Shown piece by piece: positions 11,701 to 23,912 of a stretch of DNA of 64,000 nucleotides. A program made the translations under genes and the position numbers. Origin of the DNA: Sycon ciliatum (Eukaryota > Porifera > Calcarea > Leucosolenida > Sycettidae). How positions within the stretch are numbered: the first letter of the stretch is position 1; every line of letters begins with the position of its first letter. The DNA lies in assembly GCF_964019385.1 (NCBI RefSeq), contig NC_088650.1, forward strand, positions 24,633,711-24,697,710, read 5' to 3'. Below the pieces are notes generated by a model that made no database searches, was not told the origin of the DNA, and worked only from the letters and a program-made list of their open reading frames with translations.

Positions 11701-12934
11701 AGACAGCATGTCCAGTACTTCTCCACTGAATACCGACAGCATGTCCACCACTGCTCCACTGCACACAGACAGCATGTCCACCACTGCTCCACTGCATACA
11801 GACAGCATGTCCAGTACTTCTCCACTGAATACCGACAGCATGTCCACCACTGCTCCACTGCACACAGACAGCATGTCCACCACTGCTCCACCGCACACCG
11901 ACAGCATGTCCACCACTGCTCCACCGCACACCGACAGCATGTCCACCACTGCTCCACCGCACACCAGCAGCTCTGCATGGACACTAACTGGCAGCAGCGA
12001 CAGAACTGGCTCTAGCAGTACAGCTGCCATGACAACACCGACCATCATGGCTATTCACACCATGTTGCATTCAGTAAGCAGCAGACATAGATCAAGCAGT
12101 ATGGCTACTGAAGCAGGGAAAACCCCTGCCACCTCTATTGCTACTGCTACCACCACCACCACCAGCAGCAGCAGCAGCAGCAGCAGAGCCTCGGGTGATC
12201 TGGAGATGAGCACTCGTACAAGTAGTGTGTCCAGGAGCAGGCACACCGCCACCACCACCAGCACTACGCTGCCCGGTGCACGGCACAAGGGTGTCACCGA
12301 TCATCTGAGCACAGGTGATGTGGTACCGGTGGAGCAGGTCACTTCTACTGACCGTTCGCGTGCCACCCCTGTGTCCAGTCACCGGCAGGTAGGCAACATT
12401 GCGGACTCCACAGGCTCACGCAGCCCTCCGCCCGTGTCCAGTCATCATGGAGTAGGCGACATTGCCGACTCTTTTCCGGTAACACCGGGTATCCACTCGC
12501 CGGTTCTGTCGGCGTTTGCAAGTAGCACCACTGTCACTGAGGAGCACACTGCAGCAGAGTACCAGCCGTCAGCAAACAGCAGTACTGCTACTGCCAACGT
12601 CAGTACACTGATCCCGCCGGGACCTCCACCGCCGTCCGGTTACTCCACAATGCAGATGGCCATCACCTACATCTACTGTGCTGTTGTGTTTTTGATGGTG
12701 GCCGGTGCCGTGAGCTCCTACTACTATTACAAGCGTCGTCCTCCCCACCGGCCACTCTCCGACTCACTTCTCATGACCAACGTTCAGGATTTGGAGGATG
12801 AGGAAGAAGTTGAGGTCTATTCTCGCCGCCCACTGAATTCCTACCCCAGCTGGTTTTCATCTCTGGGCCGTGGCCGTGGCCGCGGTGGTCGCCCTCCATC
12901 GTCGTATCGACCTCTCTGCAATGACGATGTGTGA
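5753..12934 (+). CDS. Mucin-like Ser/Thr/Ala-rich single-pass membrane protein (two exons)
   Basis: Exon 1 is 5753-5834 and exon 2 is 9228-12934. The donor GAGAG|GTAATG and the acceptor TTGTGCAG join in frame (phase 1) to give 1,262 residues. Exon 1 encodes a signal peptide starting MKAAVCVLPALLVLLVLG. The ectodomain is almost wholly Ser, Thr, Ala and Val with many NxS/T sites, so heavy O- and N-glycosylation is expected. Thirteen 11-residue repeats lie at about residues 794-936. A transmembrane helix (about 1171-1192, ITYIYCAVVFLMVAGAV) is followed by KRR and a 68-residue cytoplasmic tail with an acidic DLEDEEEVEV stretch, a GRGRGRGG stretch and the C terminus NDDV. An unspliced start at 9146 would also keep the frame, but that part lies in a MITE. 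No family was recognised beyond mucin-like. It is probably a cell-surface glycoprotein. Confidence 0.7.
7368..7393. repeat. Perfect hairpin, 12-bp arms
   Basis: GCTCAAGCGGAC and GTCCGCTTGAGC are perfect complements around a TT spacer. It lies inside the mucin-gene intron. A loose 11-bp repeat around GAGTCTTGTAT sits just upstream (about 7269-7322). No T-run follows, so it is not a terminator-like structure. Confidence 0.7.
8458..8665 (+). pseudogene. LINE 3' end: reverse-transcriptase C-terminus plus tail
   Basis: The plus strand reads GADRFNALPAIIRPQRTLPA and continues AFRASCSQFLLGHP before a TAG stop at 8608-8610. This matches the conserved C-terminal pattern of many LINE ORF2 proteins. 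A short 3' untranslated stretch and an (ACT)n tail near 8642-8663 follow. The rest of the element is missing, as expected for a 5'-truncated insertion. It lies in the mucin-gene intron, in the sense direction. Confidence 0.7.
8997..9197. repeat. Mariner-like MITE, CAGTCAAACCTGTC family, copy 1
   Basis: The left end CAGTCAAACCTGTCTTAAAG follows a TA. The right end GACATGTTTCACTG is its degenerate inverse. The interior (GTCGACC, CTCAAGGGACC, ACTGGAAAT) matches the copy at 20195-20357 throughout. It ends 30 bp before the splice acceptor of mucin exon 2. It contains the ATG at 9146 that would open an unspliced reading frame. Confidence 0.75.
11525..11953 (+). repeat. Coding tandem repeat, 33-bp unit in 99-bp higher-order blocks
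   Basis: Thirteen 33-bp units each encode a variant of PLHTDSMSTTA. In the middle, three-unit blocks (SSTS-PLNTD, STTA-PLHTD, STTA-PLHTD) recur three times as a 99-bp higher-order repeat. The last units share a changed form, PPHTD. It is part of the mucin-like ectodomain. Near identity at DNA level implies recent unequal exchange. Confidence 0.95.
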
Positions 12935-14519
12935 ATTAGGTGAGTGTGGCTTGATGTGTGCTTGCACGAGCATGTGTTGTCACAATCAGAGTGTTGTGAC
13001 AATCAGAGTGTTGAGCAGCTTGATTGCAGTGCTAATGAACAGTCAGTTTACAGTAGTGATTGGGGCCAGGCAGCATTTTCTGTGAACAATCAGTCAGGTT
13101 GAAGTTTCCACTACCCAATGGCAGACTAGCCCGCACAACAGTACAACGTGTTGCCAATTGGTGACCCTACCCTGCGCCGCGCTAGCGCTTTGCGCTACGT
13201 GACAAGAGGCGGCTGGGCCGTCCTGTTGAATGTGCTGCGTGGCTACCTGTGTGCTATTTGATGCTGGACCTGTGTGATAACACTCGGCACATGGAACACA
13301 GGACCGTTCAGTACCGAGGAGTACAGAAGCGACTGATGTCATGACATCAAGGTCGTTGACCCGCCACCCTGTCCTTGAGTTACTGTTGATCCTGATCTGA
13401 GCGTCCTATGCTGCAGCAGACCAGCGCGGCTGGCTATTGCATCACACTGCTCACCACTGCCACTGCTCACCACTGCCACTGCTCACCACTGCCACTGCCT
13501 GCGCCAGTGCCACTGTACCTGTAATACCTGGTGGTCTAGAACCAGTCAGACACTGAATGACAGTGGGAAAGCTGCCTCATACTTTAAAAACACGTGTGGG
13601 CATGCAACATGGCTTCCCTCCGGGTGACTGAGACACACCATTATGGCTGGACCCCCCCCCCCCACGATGTCTCCTTACTAGCTATGATATAGCGTCCCTC
13701 CGTAACAAGCATCAAAGTGTTGTCACCGCTGTGTTCAACTAACATTTTCGTATTTCCCTATACTTGACTCGCTTATATCACCTTACCATCAGTCCCTTTG
13801 CCCGTCCCGCCAAGCCGGTGATTTCATTTTTGTGATACGAGTCCCGGCGTATTTCACATTACCCTGGCTCAGTCTGTGTGGGAACTCTTGAAGCTTCCCT
13901 GCAGCAGCAGCAGCAGCAGCAGCAGCCCTGTCATTGTTTCAATCTTTAGTTTGATATACTAGTATTTTTCCTGGTCTTGCCTCAAGCTTTGCAGCAGCAC
14001 GCTTTTCCTCTAAGAAGCTTGTATGCCAAACTGCATTTTATATCAACTCACACAGCTTTTTTTTAGTAGACTGTCCTGTTATCAGGACTGCTATTTATCG
14101 ACTCTGCTGGCGCATTTTGCCAGTTTCTTTGCCTTCGACAAATGGATACTGCACTGCAGCTGTTGACTCTGTGGCCAGCCACTTTTGTATCAATTTGAGT
14201 AGGGGTGTCACGGTTATCTGAAACTGATGCATATGGGGGATGCATATGGGGGATGCATTGCATATGGGGAGTAGTAAAATGGAAAATACTACAGTAGATA
14301 CCAAGCATTTGACTACTCCCTGGTTGCATGCTACTGCTACATTCTGTAGTACCGCTGCATGGTATTCGGAGAGTACATGAAGTGAGAAACCTGATGATTG
14401 GCGACCATATCTGGTACAGAATTACTAGTGCACTGGTGATCCCAGTGTCTGCTCCAGCGCCGGGTGAGCCGGGTAATCCACCCGGTTGGGCGGCGCTTGG
14501 ACCCGGTTGAAAATATAGT

Positions 14520-14541
14520 ACCGGGTCACCTGTGACCCGGT
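14520..14541. repeat. Perfect palindrome ACCGGGTCAC / GTGACCCGGT
   Basis: Two 10-bp arms are separated by CT. The palindrome sits in a cluster of CACCCGG and ACCCGGT motifs that recur about 240 bp downstream (14778-14832). These may be the arms of an old inverted-repeat element. Function unknown. Confidence 0.6.
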
Positions 14542-15831
14542 TGGTACTTTACACTTTCGAACTTTGAAAGGACTGACTACATGGCTTGTATGTGTCAGAT
14601 ACTTCTTCTTCTTTCGTAATTTTCTAATTCCTGTCCTCTCTTTTCTAAATGCGGCTTATCCATTCGCCTTTGTATCATTAGGCCTAGTTCCCGTTTATTG
14701 TCCGAATTAAAATAAACCAACCAACCAGTTTTAATTTTAAGCATGTGACTCGATTGGTGAGACAGCGCCAGGTACATGTGTACCCGGTTCCGACCCGGTT
14801 GAAATGGTTGCGCCAGGTACACGTGCACCCGGCTGTCCTACAATCCTAGAGCAGACACTGGATCCGTGAGTAAAATCGCTGCAAATCGCTAAAATAAAAC
14901 GTCGCTAACCGGATGACAATGGGAAAACGCTAAAATTAAAAGAAATGTCATCAAAACGCTCGATAAACCCGTTCTCAAAGTACTAAAACTCACTACTACT
15001 AGTACCGTGAGTACTGCTCACGTGACTTTCATGCCGTGGAATGTCTCAGCTCATGAGCTCAGTACCCCTATTGCCTATTGCAGTATTCATGGTATTGGCC
15101 CTAGCCTAGGCTAGCCCTCTGGAGGTCGACGTACCGGTCCCGCTCAAACGTTTCTGTTTTTCTCGGTGCGATTATGGTTTTCGTGGCACGCGACCCAATC
15201 ACCATGGTCACTTTCCTTTGCGCTAAGCGGCTTCGTGCGAACGCACCCGGATATAATCGTATTGAGTCTGGCCACGTAGATCTAGATCTACACCTCGCCG
15301 AAGGCGAAGTGTCACTTCACGCATTTCACGGGTGATTTCCGCGCATTCGTGGAAGGAAGCCGTCTTTAAAGCTTTCCAAGTCTTGGAACAAAACACTTTG
15401 GAAGTCTTGGATTCAGCTAGACTCAGTTCTTGTCAGCTGCTGCCACTTATTATTAGTTTCTCACGTTGAAGAGCTCGGTGAATGACGGCTGCGTTGTAGG
15501 AGGAAACTTCAAAGCAGCTGCAGAGCATGGCTGACTCAGTGCCAGACGCTGGCTGGGGTCAGGCGCTACCTACCAATAACTGCATTGAATCTGTACTACA
15601 ATAAGTAGTTGAACTTAGAAGTTGCGACTTCGGCGGTAACACTAATAGTCATGAAGTTGATTGTTCCAACTAGGAAGACACGCAAAGTTCTTGCCGAACT
15701 TGACATTTGACTGACTCACGACTGCCATCCGGAGCACACGAGGAGCACGTCGCACCTTCCTCTCGGCAAACCTGCAAGAACGCACCACTCCCTGCTCAAT
15801 ACACAGTCACGGTTTCGGGGAATAATTGGAT

Positions 15832-15860
15832 GTGATCCTCTTAGTTGGTAAGAGGATCAC
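15832..15860. repeat. Hairpin, 12-bp perfect arms
   Basis: GTGATCCTCTTA and TAAGAGGATCAC are perfect complements around a 5-nt loop. No gene is adjacent. It lies just after a relic of the 45-kb foldback family. Confidence 0.6.
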
Positions 15861-16873
15861 ACTGTGATCGGCTGATGTGCAAAGACGAACCAGAGCTATC
15901 ATCGACGACCGACAGCCACAGGCCACGTAGAGAGCAGCCCAACGGAGACACCACCTTTGACTCGGCAGCGCAGTGAGCAAGATAATGGCGAACACAAGCT
16001 CGCCTTATTTCCGCGGTGAAGCTACACACTCACTGCCAGTAAGAGCCCCATAAGTTAGTTACATGTATATCAAAAGACTAAGATAGAGAAAGTATCATAA
16101 TGGCTTGTTAGTAGGCCTGGTGTTTCCTCCGCTCAGTATCTTTTCAGCAGTTCCGGGAATCCCTGCATTGCATATCGTGACTATTGTCCATTCACACTGC
16201 TCAGACTACTGTGCGCTGCACTGAAGGTAATGTTCTGACAAGAGTCGGCAAGCTTTCTGATCCTCGCTTTGCTGGGCTAACTGAGGCAGTGAAGAAAGAG
16301 ACGCGCATACTCGTATGACCGCAAAGTACCCCAGTCACGGTACAGGCGGTGCCCCCCCCCCCCCCCCTTTCCTGGTTGGCATGAGCGTCGGTCAACTGTT
16401 CATTGCACCTTTCCCTGCGCTCGATGTGAGCCAGTCCTGCTCTTGGCCCTGGTCCTGGATGCAGCGCTTGAGCTCCTCACCACCAGCTGTCGCGGTATAA
16501 TTATGTCTGCCCTTGTTCTAGATTGCTACTTCGTCTTCAGAGTTGGTCCAGCCGGAGCAAGTCCCAGCAAGTAATACACATGTTATTAAAATAGTGGGAT
16601 GGGTGATGACTGATAGCCAGCAATGGCAATACAGGAGATGTGGCACAATGCAAAGAGAAACCAGGCTGGAAGAGCGCCTACAAGGGGATAGGCTATGGAG
16701 TATAGACTGATAATACTATTCAACTGAGACCGTGAGCTGTGTAGCAGTGAATGTGATGTATTGCAACACTTTCCCCCCAGTACGGTGTTGATTGTGCATG
16801 GCAGCATGCTGGTGTGAGATCCCTGAGCTCATGCTCAGCGATTGAACACTGGTAAAAATATGATTTTCTTCTT

Positions 16874-16913
16874 CACAAAGGCACACAATGAAAACAAATT
16901 GTGTGCCTTTGTG
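16874..16913. repeat. Hairpin, 16-bp perfect arms
   Basis: CACAAAGGCACACAAT and its exact complement enclose an 8-nt loop (GAAAACAA). It could be a miniature remnant of a TIR element or encode a short hairpin RNA. No flanking duplication was seen. Confidence 0.65.
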
Positions 16914-17316
16914 TACGCCGCTCTGCCTGAATCAGGCATTGAGCACTCTTGCAGAACCAAAGCATATTGCCTCAGTGATTTTCTTCTTCTTCTATTTTTG
17001 TGTCGTATCAATTGTTGCAGTATGCATTGATGTGTGAGGGAGATCTTAGCTGCCTCTACAGTCATAAGTCCTTGGCCCGTGTGTGTAAAGTAGTCCCGGC
17101 CCGCCTTCTAGTATGACCAAGAGTACATAACCCGGAGAGTACGTGACCCCCGGGTTATGTTCTCTCCATTCCGGGTCATATACTCTTCGTATTTTACGAC
17201 TCTCTGCTTCGTATGATCATCGGTCTGAAGTTACAACCCCCCCCCCCCCCCGGATCACTTTTGAGGAGGTGTTGAAAGTATCTTCGTGCTGTGTCCTGCC
17301 CAGACAGACTGTATGT

Positions 17317-17612
17317 AAAAAGGACCAAAGGAACTACAAGTTACACCATAATGTCCACTAACACCACCAGTTACTAAACAATCAGCTCGTGCGATAACAT
17401 TGCACGACACTGACCGACGGTACTGACGTTCTACAACTAACTGGCTAACAGCTCAAGCACATCTTGGATGCGCACTCCAGCAGCCTTCCAACTTGGAAGG
17501 TTCTAAGTTATAGAAATAACATAAGGAGAGTAATGTTATCGCATGAGTGGATTGTAAACTGGTGGTGTTAGTGGACATTACAGTGTAAATTGTAGTTCCT
17601 TGGTCCTTTTTA
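17317..17612. repeat. TIR element with about 85-bp arms
   Basis: The left arm starts AAAAAGGACCAAAGGAACTA and runs through GTCCACTAACACCACCAGTT to GATAACATT. The right arm is its imperfect complement. A half-copy of the arm is present at about 2935-3030. No coding capacity is seen. The superfamily was not recognised. Confidence 0.65.
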
Positions 17613-19107
17613 CTTTTTATAATCCTTGGCTCTCCATCCGAGTTCATGACTGTATGTAACACTGACTTTGTCAGTTTGAGCACTCGGGCAAGGTACGTTC
17701 GGGCCTGATTTAAATCTGGCTTTGGAAATTTTATTTTCATTGCAATCAGGAGTTCACAAAGAATGAAACAGCATGCTGTCCGCAGATTGAGTGACTGTAT
17801 GTAACATACGTTTTACATACATTGTATTAGTATAGTGCACTACAAGTATAATAAGGATCAAGTGCGCCTGCAGTGTGCAGTGCATGCCCTTCACTAGTCA
17901 GCACACTTACAGTAGAGTGTTTTGGTTTAGTGACTGTGTTCTGGTGCTAGTACCCGGAGAGGGCGGGGTGGACGATTATTTTGCATTTAAAGTGGGATGT
18001 ATACATGCATATCCATCAACGGTGGCCGTCCAAGTTTTAGTGGTGTAAGTAATACTAATAGTTATGCCAGGTTCCACCAGCCCTATGACTGCACTCAGTT
18101 TGTGAATCATCTTTTATGCAGGGCTGGTAATCACTCACGGTGTGTATCGCCACGGGATGTTTGCTTTTGTTTTGTTTCACTTCGGTAACCCGACAGTACA
18201 GTCATGCACTACTAAACAAATGAAGGTACAATAGACAGAAAGAGGAGTGTAAGATTGAAGTGAACTTGCCTGCGAAGCTGAATGCCAGGATAATGATGTA
18301 TCCATCCCATTCTTAGCATCCATCACTCAAGCCACGGACAAGTCAAATCGTCCATGCAGGTAGGTGGTAATGGGCTTGGTAGCTTCCTGCAATGATGACC
18401 CCAATCAGTTAATTTAAGCTCAGCTGTGATTCGAGAGGAGTTAAGCTAACCAGGGGCGGAGCCCACTAAATAGGAAAGGTAAATAAAATGGATGACAAAA
18501 AAGGAACTCGGACAAAGAATTCATGTACCTTACCGGTAGTTTCCACTACTACTTCAAGTATAATTTACCTGCCAAGATCGAATGCGAAATATTGATCCAA
18601 TGAAAAACGGTCTATATTTGTGTCAATACCTCTTGTAGAAAAAGAGCAGTTACGACCGGGCTAAAAGGCATACATACAGCGAATGAATTGGTACTTGACT
18701 TCTGTGCCTAGAGAGCCGGCGGAGACAGCAGACAATACACTGCGAGTCCCTGGGAATACAGCTGCAAAGGCGAAACAATACAGGGTAGCTGCGAAATCTA
18801 ATCGGTTCAGGAAAGCTGAGTACCAACGCAAGCAACAGTACTACGGTACTATTTACAACACCACATCTCATCATGTTGCAAGTTTCCAGTGTCAGGTACG
18901 GTTCTATTCAGCCACTAGAAAAGTCAGTGGAGAGGCAACTTTGAGTGAAACGGGAACCACGACTTGGTTGTTCCTTCTTATAGCGCCCTTCACATCTAAA
19001 CGACCAGATGAACTCTGGTTACACAGCCAGGCCAGGCAGGTGTGTGCTGCGGCTCCTTTGCTGCCACGTCACATTTACAATCAGCAGCCAGGAAGATCAC
19101 GTGCAGC
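17613..19107. other. Intergenic, downstream of tetraspanin A
   Basis: This region is the 3' flank of tetraspanin A, which is read leftward. An open frame on the opposite strand (18683-19111) has no recognisable domain. No canonical polyadenylation hexamer in the sense of tetraspanin A was noticed. Confidence 0.35.
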
Positions 19108-22100
19108 CTAGGCCAGATCCAGCAGAAAGTTGATCTGATCCACCAAGTGGCAGGCCATTAGAATCACAACGACCTGAACAAGAACGATTTTCGAGCACAT
19201 AGAAAAAAGAATTTGCTGAACTCAGCCAATCTGACCAGTCTTGCTTGATTCTGTGCAAACTGTCACCTAAGCAGAGTTGAGTGCAGTGGGTTGAGTTCTG
19301 TTCAATTGTAGAGTGAACAAACACATTAAATTTTCACAATACTCTTCAATACATGCCTATCATAATTATGACAATATCCTGCGCAAGTGGTTGCATAGCA
19401 AAGTTCTCAATCAGAATGCTTACACCGGTGTTCACAAATCAGTCGGGCAACCACGTCCCGCAGCCTTCGTCACCGCCTTGGTCACCCCTGCCCGGCACGA
19501 GCATGCATTATACATGTGGACATCTAGCTACCGGCTTACCTCGAGGAAGAGAAGGCCGAACGCAATTCCTCCGACTAGAACATAGTTATCCTTCACCCAC
19601 TTGAGAGCCGCATCGCCACAACCTTCTTCGTAGATAATTTCTGATCTGTTAAACTGAAACGGACGTAGGGAAGACGGCAGGGGCTCAATGGATATACCAG
19701 GGCTATCATGCTTGGTAGCCATCATCACTAACTGGATCAAGTTATGAACTGGAAATTGCTCACTATTGCAACCAGACAGCGCTAAATGCATAACACACAA
19801 CTCATCCTCCATGCCCTCTCCTCCCCAATGAAAGAAGACAAGAACTTCAAGAAACTTACAATTGAGGGCCACTTGGCTTGCTCAGCTACTGGCATCTCAG
19901 GATATGCAAACACCTTATAACCACACTGAGAATCTGTCTGAGACTGTCAAACATCAAACACAGCCGGAAGAAACCAAGCATGATGGTATTAAACTGAATG
20001 ATTTATTGAGCGCAAACAGTAAGAGGCAGATTTCTCATTGCTGTTTTCTGATGATCGCTTAGTGCGTGAAACTCGGAGTTAAAACACTTTCTCTGTCCTC
20101 TTATTGTTTGAACCAGCTCTGCCTCTCGGTATTGAGCACTCTCTTGGACAGCCTTGAACCTCTCTGATTTATTGAGCGCATATGCAGTAGAATATATGCG
20201 GCGATCACCTGCCTTAGAGGACCACTACAAATAGGACCAAGGGATACTAAATACTATTTCCAGTCAACCATGACCCTGGACAAGGAGACCATCGGTACAC
20301 AGTGACCACATTTTGAAGGTCCCTTGAGCGGTCGCCTTAGACAGGTTTCTCTGTAGCTGCTGATACCTTCCAATCACAGTACATTGATCATGGTAATGTA
20401 GTAAATGTACCCTTTTTATATCCCTGATATAACACTGTTTTGAAAAGCACTAAACAAAATCCCACATTCAAACCGACATCTGAAAACGAGGTATGATCAA
20501 TATCTATTGTGGTCTGTGTAGTATTGTAGCCATTCAATGAAAAGTAGCTGGTAGTACACCAGCAGTCACGGTATGCGGCACTGCTCACGTTTGTCCTGCA
20601 GCAGGATGGCGGTACTCCGCAACTGCTTATCAGGTCGCTGAACAGCTCCTCGGTGCAGTTGAAGTAGCGGTTGTTCTTGAGCCAGTCGCGCGGCGTGTCC
20701 GCGCCACAGCACTTCAACTGAAGACAACAACACAACACACAGAGGAACACAGAGAATTTCGACAAGCAGGACACGCACGGCTAATGACAAGATAGCACAT
20801 ACGTCGTCTCCTTGTGAGAAGGCACCATTGCCTGTTTGGTTGAACGACTACTTCGAAGTATAAATAAAGCACAACATGACATGCAATACCGTAAAGTCGT
20901 GGATAAAAGCCGGGTTTGCAGACAAGCACATCGCGGATAGAAGCCTGAAAATCAAACGGGTCAATGCATATAAGCCTGTCGCGCGTAGAAGCCTGGCTTC
21001 TATGCAAGCGCGGATCGGCCGATGTGCATACAAGCCTGGCAAAAATATCAGTGGTGCCAAGAGTACATGAAAACCAGAGTGTGCAGCTCGGATGGGTGGC
21101 TGTCACGGCGAAATTCCGTGATTACATCATTTTAGTGATGTAGTGCGTACAAGCAGGATTCAAGCAGGTCTCTTTCTGCACAACTGCAGCTCAGTTGTAC
21201 GCACTACGCCATTTCCCGCCTCAGATCTGGGCCAAATATGATGTAATCACGGAATTTCGCCGTGACAGACACCCATAGCAGAAAAGGCCCCAAGCTGCAC
21301 ACTCTGGTTTTTATGTACTCTTGGTGGTGCATATAAGCATGGTTTGCATTGAAGCCTGATGCAGAAAGCGGCTTATGTGCTTATAAGCCCTACGGCTTTT
21401 ATCCGCGACTTCACGGTATCTACATTATTGTCCCGTTCAGAGCATCAGCCATCGGGCAGTGTAGTACAATCATGGTGGTCATTGTCATTGCAGCAATAGC
21501 TACTGAAGGCGAAGAGAGGCCGGTACAACTAAACAACGGTTACAGAGAAGGATACACCAGACAGATGAGCACAAGGAGTAGGAAGAGCAACATGAGAAGA
21601 ATGAAAGCAGCCGATTGCACATCAAGAACTCATGTACAAGCATGGGTGAGATCAGGAGGGTGGTGTTGTGAGGGTGCAAGTGTGAAATCAACCCAATGGC
21701 ACGCTGCTCTCGGTAATGATTTGTGCTGCCGACTTATAAGGGGCCCGGTCACACTGAGGGAACAATCTTCAGATTATAAACCGGGGATAATTTTGTTACT
21801 TTTTATCACGATCTCAATGGATGTGTAAAATGAAAATGATCTCACCCACACAAGTTATTTTTTTATTTTTTTGTCACCATTCGCTTCTGGCACCCCGCTC
21901 CTGGGCCAGAGCTGCATCAGCACAGCCTCTAGAGTATCGCTCCACTTCAAACCGGAAAAAAAAAAAAAAAAGGAAACTTGTCGCGAACCATGTACATACC
22001 CTTTACATAAACCACTCGAAGCAGACCATATTTTCCTTAGTGCCCAATTTTCTTGTGAATCAAGACTGAAGAATATTTACAAGGGGGGAGCGATAATATA

Positions 22101-23835
22101 GGTGAGTCGGAGTGTATGCCTGTAGCAGTAGTGTGCCGTGAAAGTGTCTTGCGTACAGCGTCAGCAGAAATATACAAGCGATAAATATACAAACGCATCG
22201 AAATAAGCTCCCAAGGAGTAGCGAAGAATCAAAGAGAAGCAAGAAGAGCACCAAGTTGTGGAACTAAAACAGCTCCACGTGCATGTAGCTGAAAAGGTGA
22301 CACATAAAGATACGCACGGTGCAACGAGTCCAACTGTGAGCATGAAAATGGATAGTGAAGGCCATCAAAGATGCCGATAGTCGTACACACAGTCCGTGTT
22401 GGATGTCGGTGCGTGTGCAAGCCAAGGTGCATGGGTTCAAACTGAATCAAAGGGTGCCCAGAATTGAACCTTAGAAATGCAACGAAATGCAAAGTGAAAA
22501 AGGGGTGTCACAAAGGGATGCGAGTGATTGAACGTACAAATCATGCACTGAACAAGGATACATGTATACGTAGCTGTGAATTCTTGGTTATATACATGCA
22601 TTGTGCTCGTGACTACGAATAAATCCGATCGCATTCGCGACAAAACTCAAAGAAATCCAGTGGAAGCCACGGATGATTATAAGCTTCTTCGGAAAGCGTG
22701 GCCTCGAGCTGATTTTCATCGGGTGGATTACTAATGTCAAATCTCCCGCTTAGCGGCAAATATCCATGGTAGCCACGGATTTTTTTTCCATTTTTCCCTC
22801 AATGTGACTGGCCCCTAACCAACAAACTACGATGCTACTTTACCCATGGCGTTTTCACACTTACATTCATCTGCACGCCTTCCACAGTATCATCCAGGTC
22901 GGTCTGCATATTGGTGGTGTGGTACTGTTTGATAGCATCAAGCATGACACTCTTTGTACGCTTGATAAACTGTACAGGGAACACACAGAACGGACAACGC
23001 TATCATATCATGGGAAACACGTGGATAACGCTGTACGGAGAACAGGTCTCCAGCTGCAAGTAGGAAAGACTAGAGCACTCCTATTTTAGGTGCACATATA
23101 TGTACGTAACGCCAAGGGTACATGAAACCAATAGCGTGCAGCTTCAGACTTTTTCTGCATGGGTGTGTGTCACGGCAAACTTCCACGATTACATCATACT
23201 TGTATTTGGTGCAGATCTGAGGCGGGAAGGGGCGTAATGCGTATAGCTGAGCTGCAGTTGTGCAGAAAGTGACCGGCTTGGACACACTTCATAACTAAAA
23301 TGATGTTATTACGGAATTTCGTCGTGACAGCAACCCACCAGAGCTGCACACTCTGGATTTCATGTACTCTTGGTAATGCGTACAGTTAGCTGTCATGGAT
23401 CGCTTTTACAAGAGATTAACACGGACAAGCAAACACTCAAATGGTGTGAGGGTCTACTTCTTGATGTCTTGAAAGTACTTGGAAATGGAAAACAAAATTT
23501 AATGTTATTCATAAAGGAGAGCAGCAAGAGACTCCCCCACACCCACCCACACCCATCTAATACTACATACTTGCTGATCTGGCACTGGTGAATGATCCAG
23601 TCCCAGTCCGGGGCGAGAGGGTAAGAGAATTCTAGTGAATGAGAAGTGAGGAGATCATGAGAACTTATTGTACAGTACTTTCTTTGCATCGTCATGCCAA
23701 CACCCCCCCCCCCCCCCTGTGAGTGTGGCAGTGTAGTATGCCCTTGCCTATCTGCACTTCACGACGAACCAGTTATCTGCAATGTACTGAACGTAAGTGG
23801 TCTATTGAGGAACCCACAAGCATTTGCTGCACTGG

Positions 23836-23912
<77 letters not shown>

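Larger units (their letters stand above)
12935..17316. other. Intergenic region with scattered short repeats
   Basis: No gene was recognised. Contents include three 16-bp copies of CTCACCACTGCCACTG (13450-13497), eight CAG units (13902-13925), direct copies of GATGCATATGGGG (14226-14265), C-runs near 13650, 16351 and 17237, and clustered CACCCGG/CCGGGT motifs (14455-14848). A relic related to the foldback element at 45 kb lies at about 15610-15810. A splice-donor-like GTGAGT at 12940, just after the mucin stop codon, may start a 3' untranslated intron. Confidence 0.5.

Noticed and set aside
11374-12048. Long minus-strand open frames with VDMLSVCSGAV-type repeats
   Set aside because: They are shadows of the coding 33-bp repeat of the mucin-like gene. 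A 33-bp unit keeps several frames open.
14594-14712. LINE 3' end with AACC tail
   Set aside because: Only a short simple tail (AAACCAACCAACCA) is visible, with no coding remnant or second copy, so it is not listed as a feature.
18683-19111. Plus-strand open frame of 142 codons
   Set aside because: It overlaps the last exon of tetraspanin A on the other strand and shows no recognisable domain. The opposite-strand exon is backed by splice signals and family structure.
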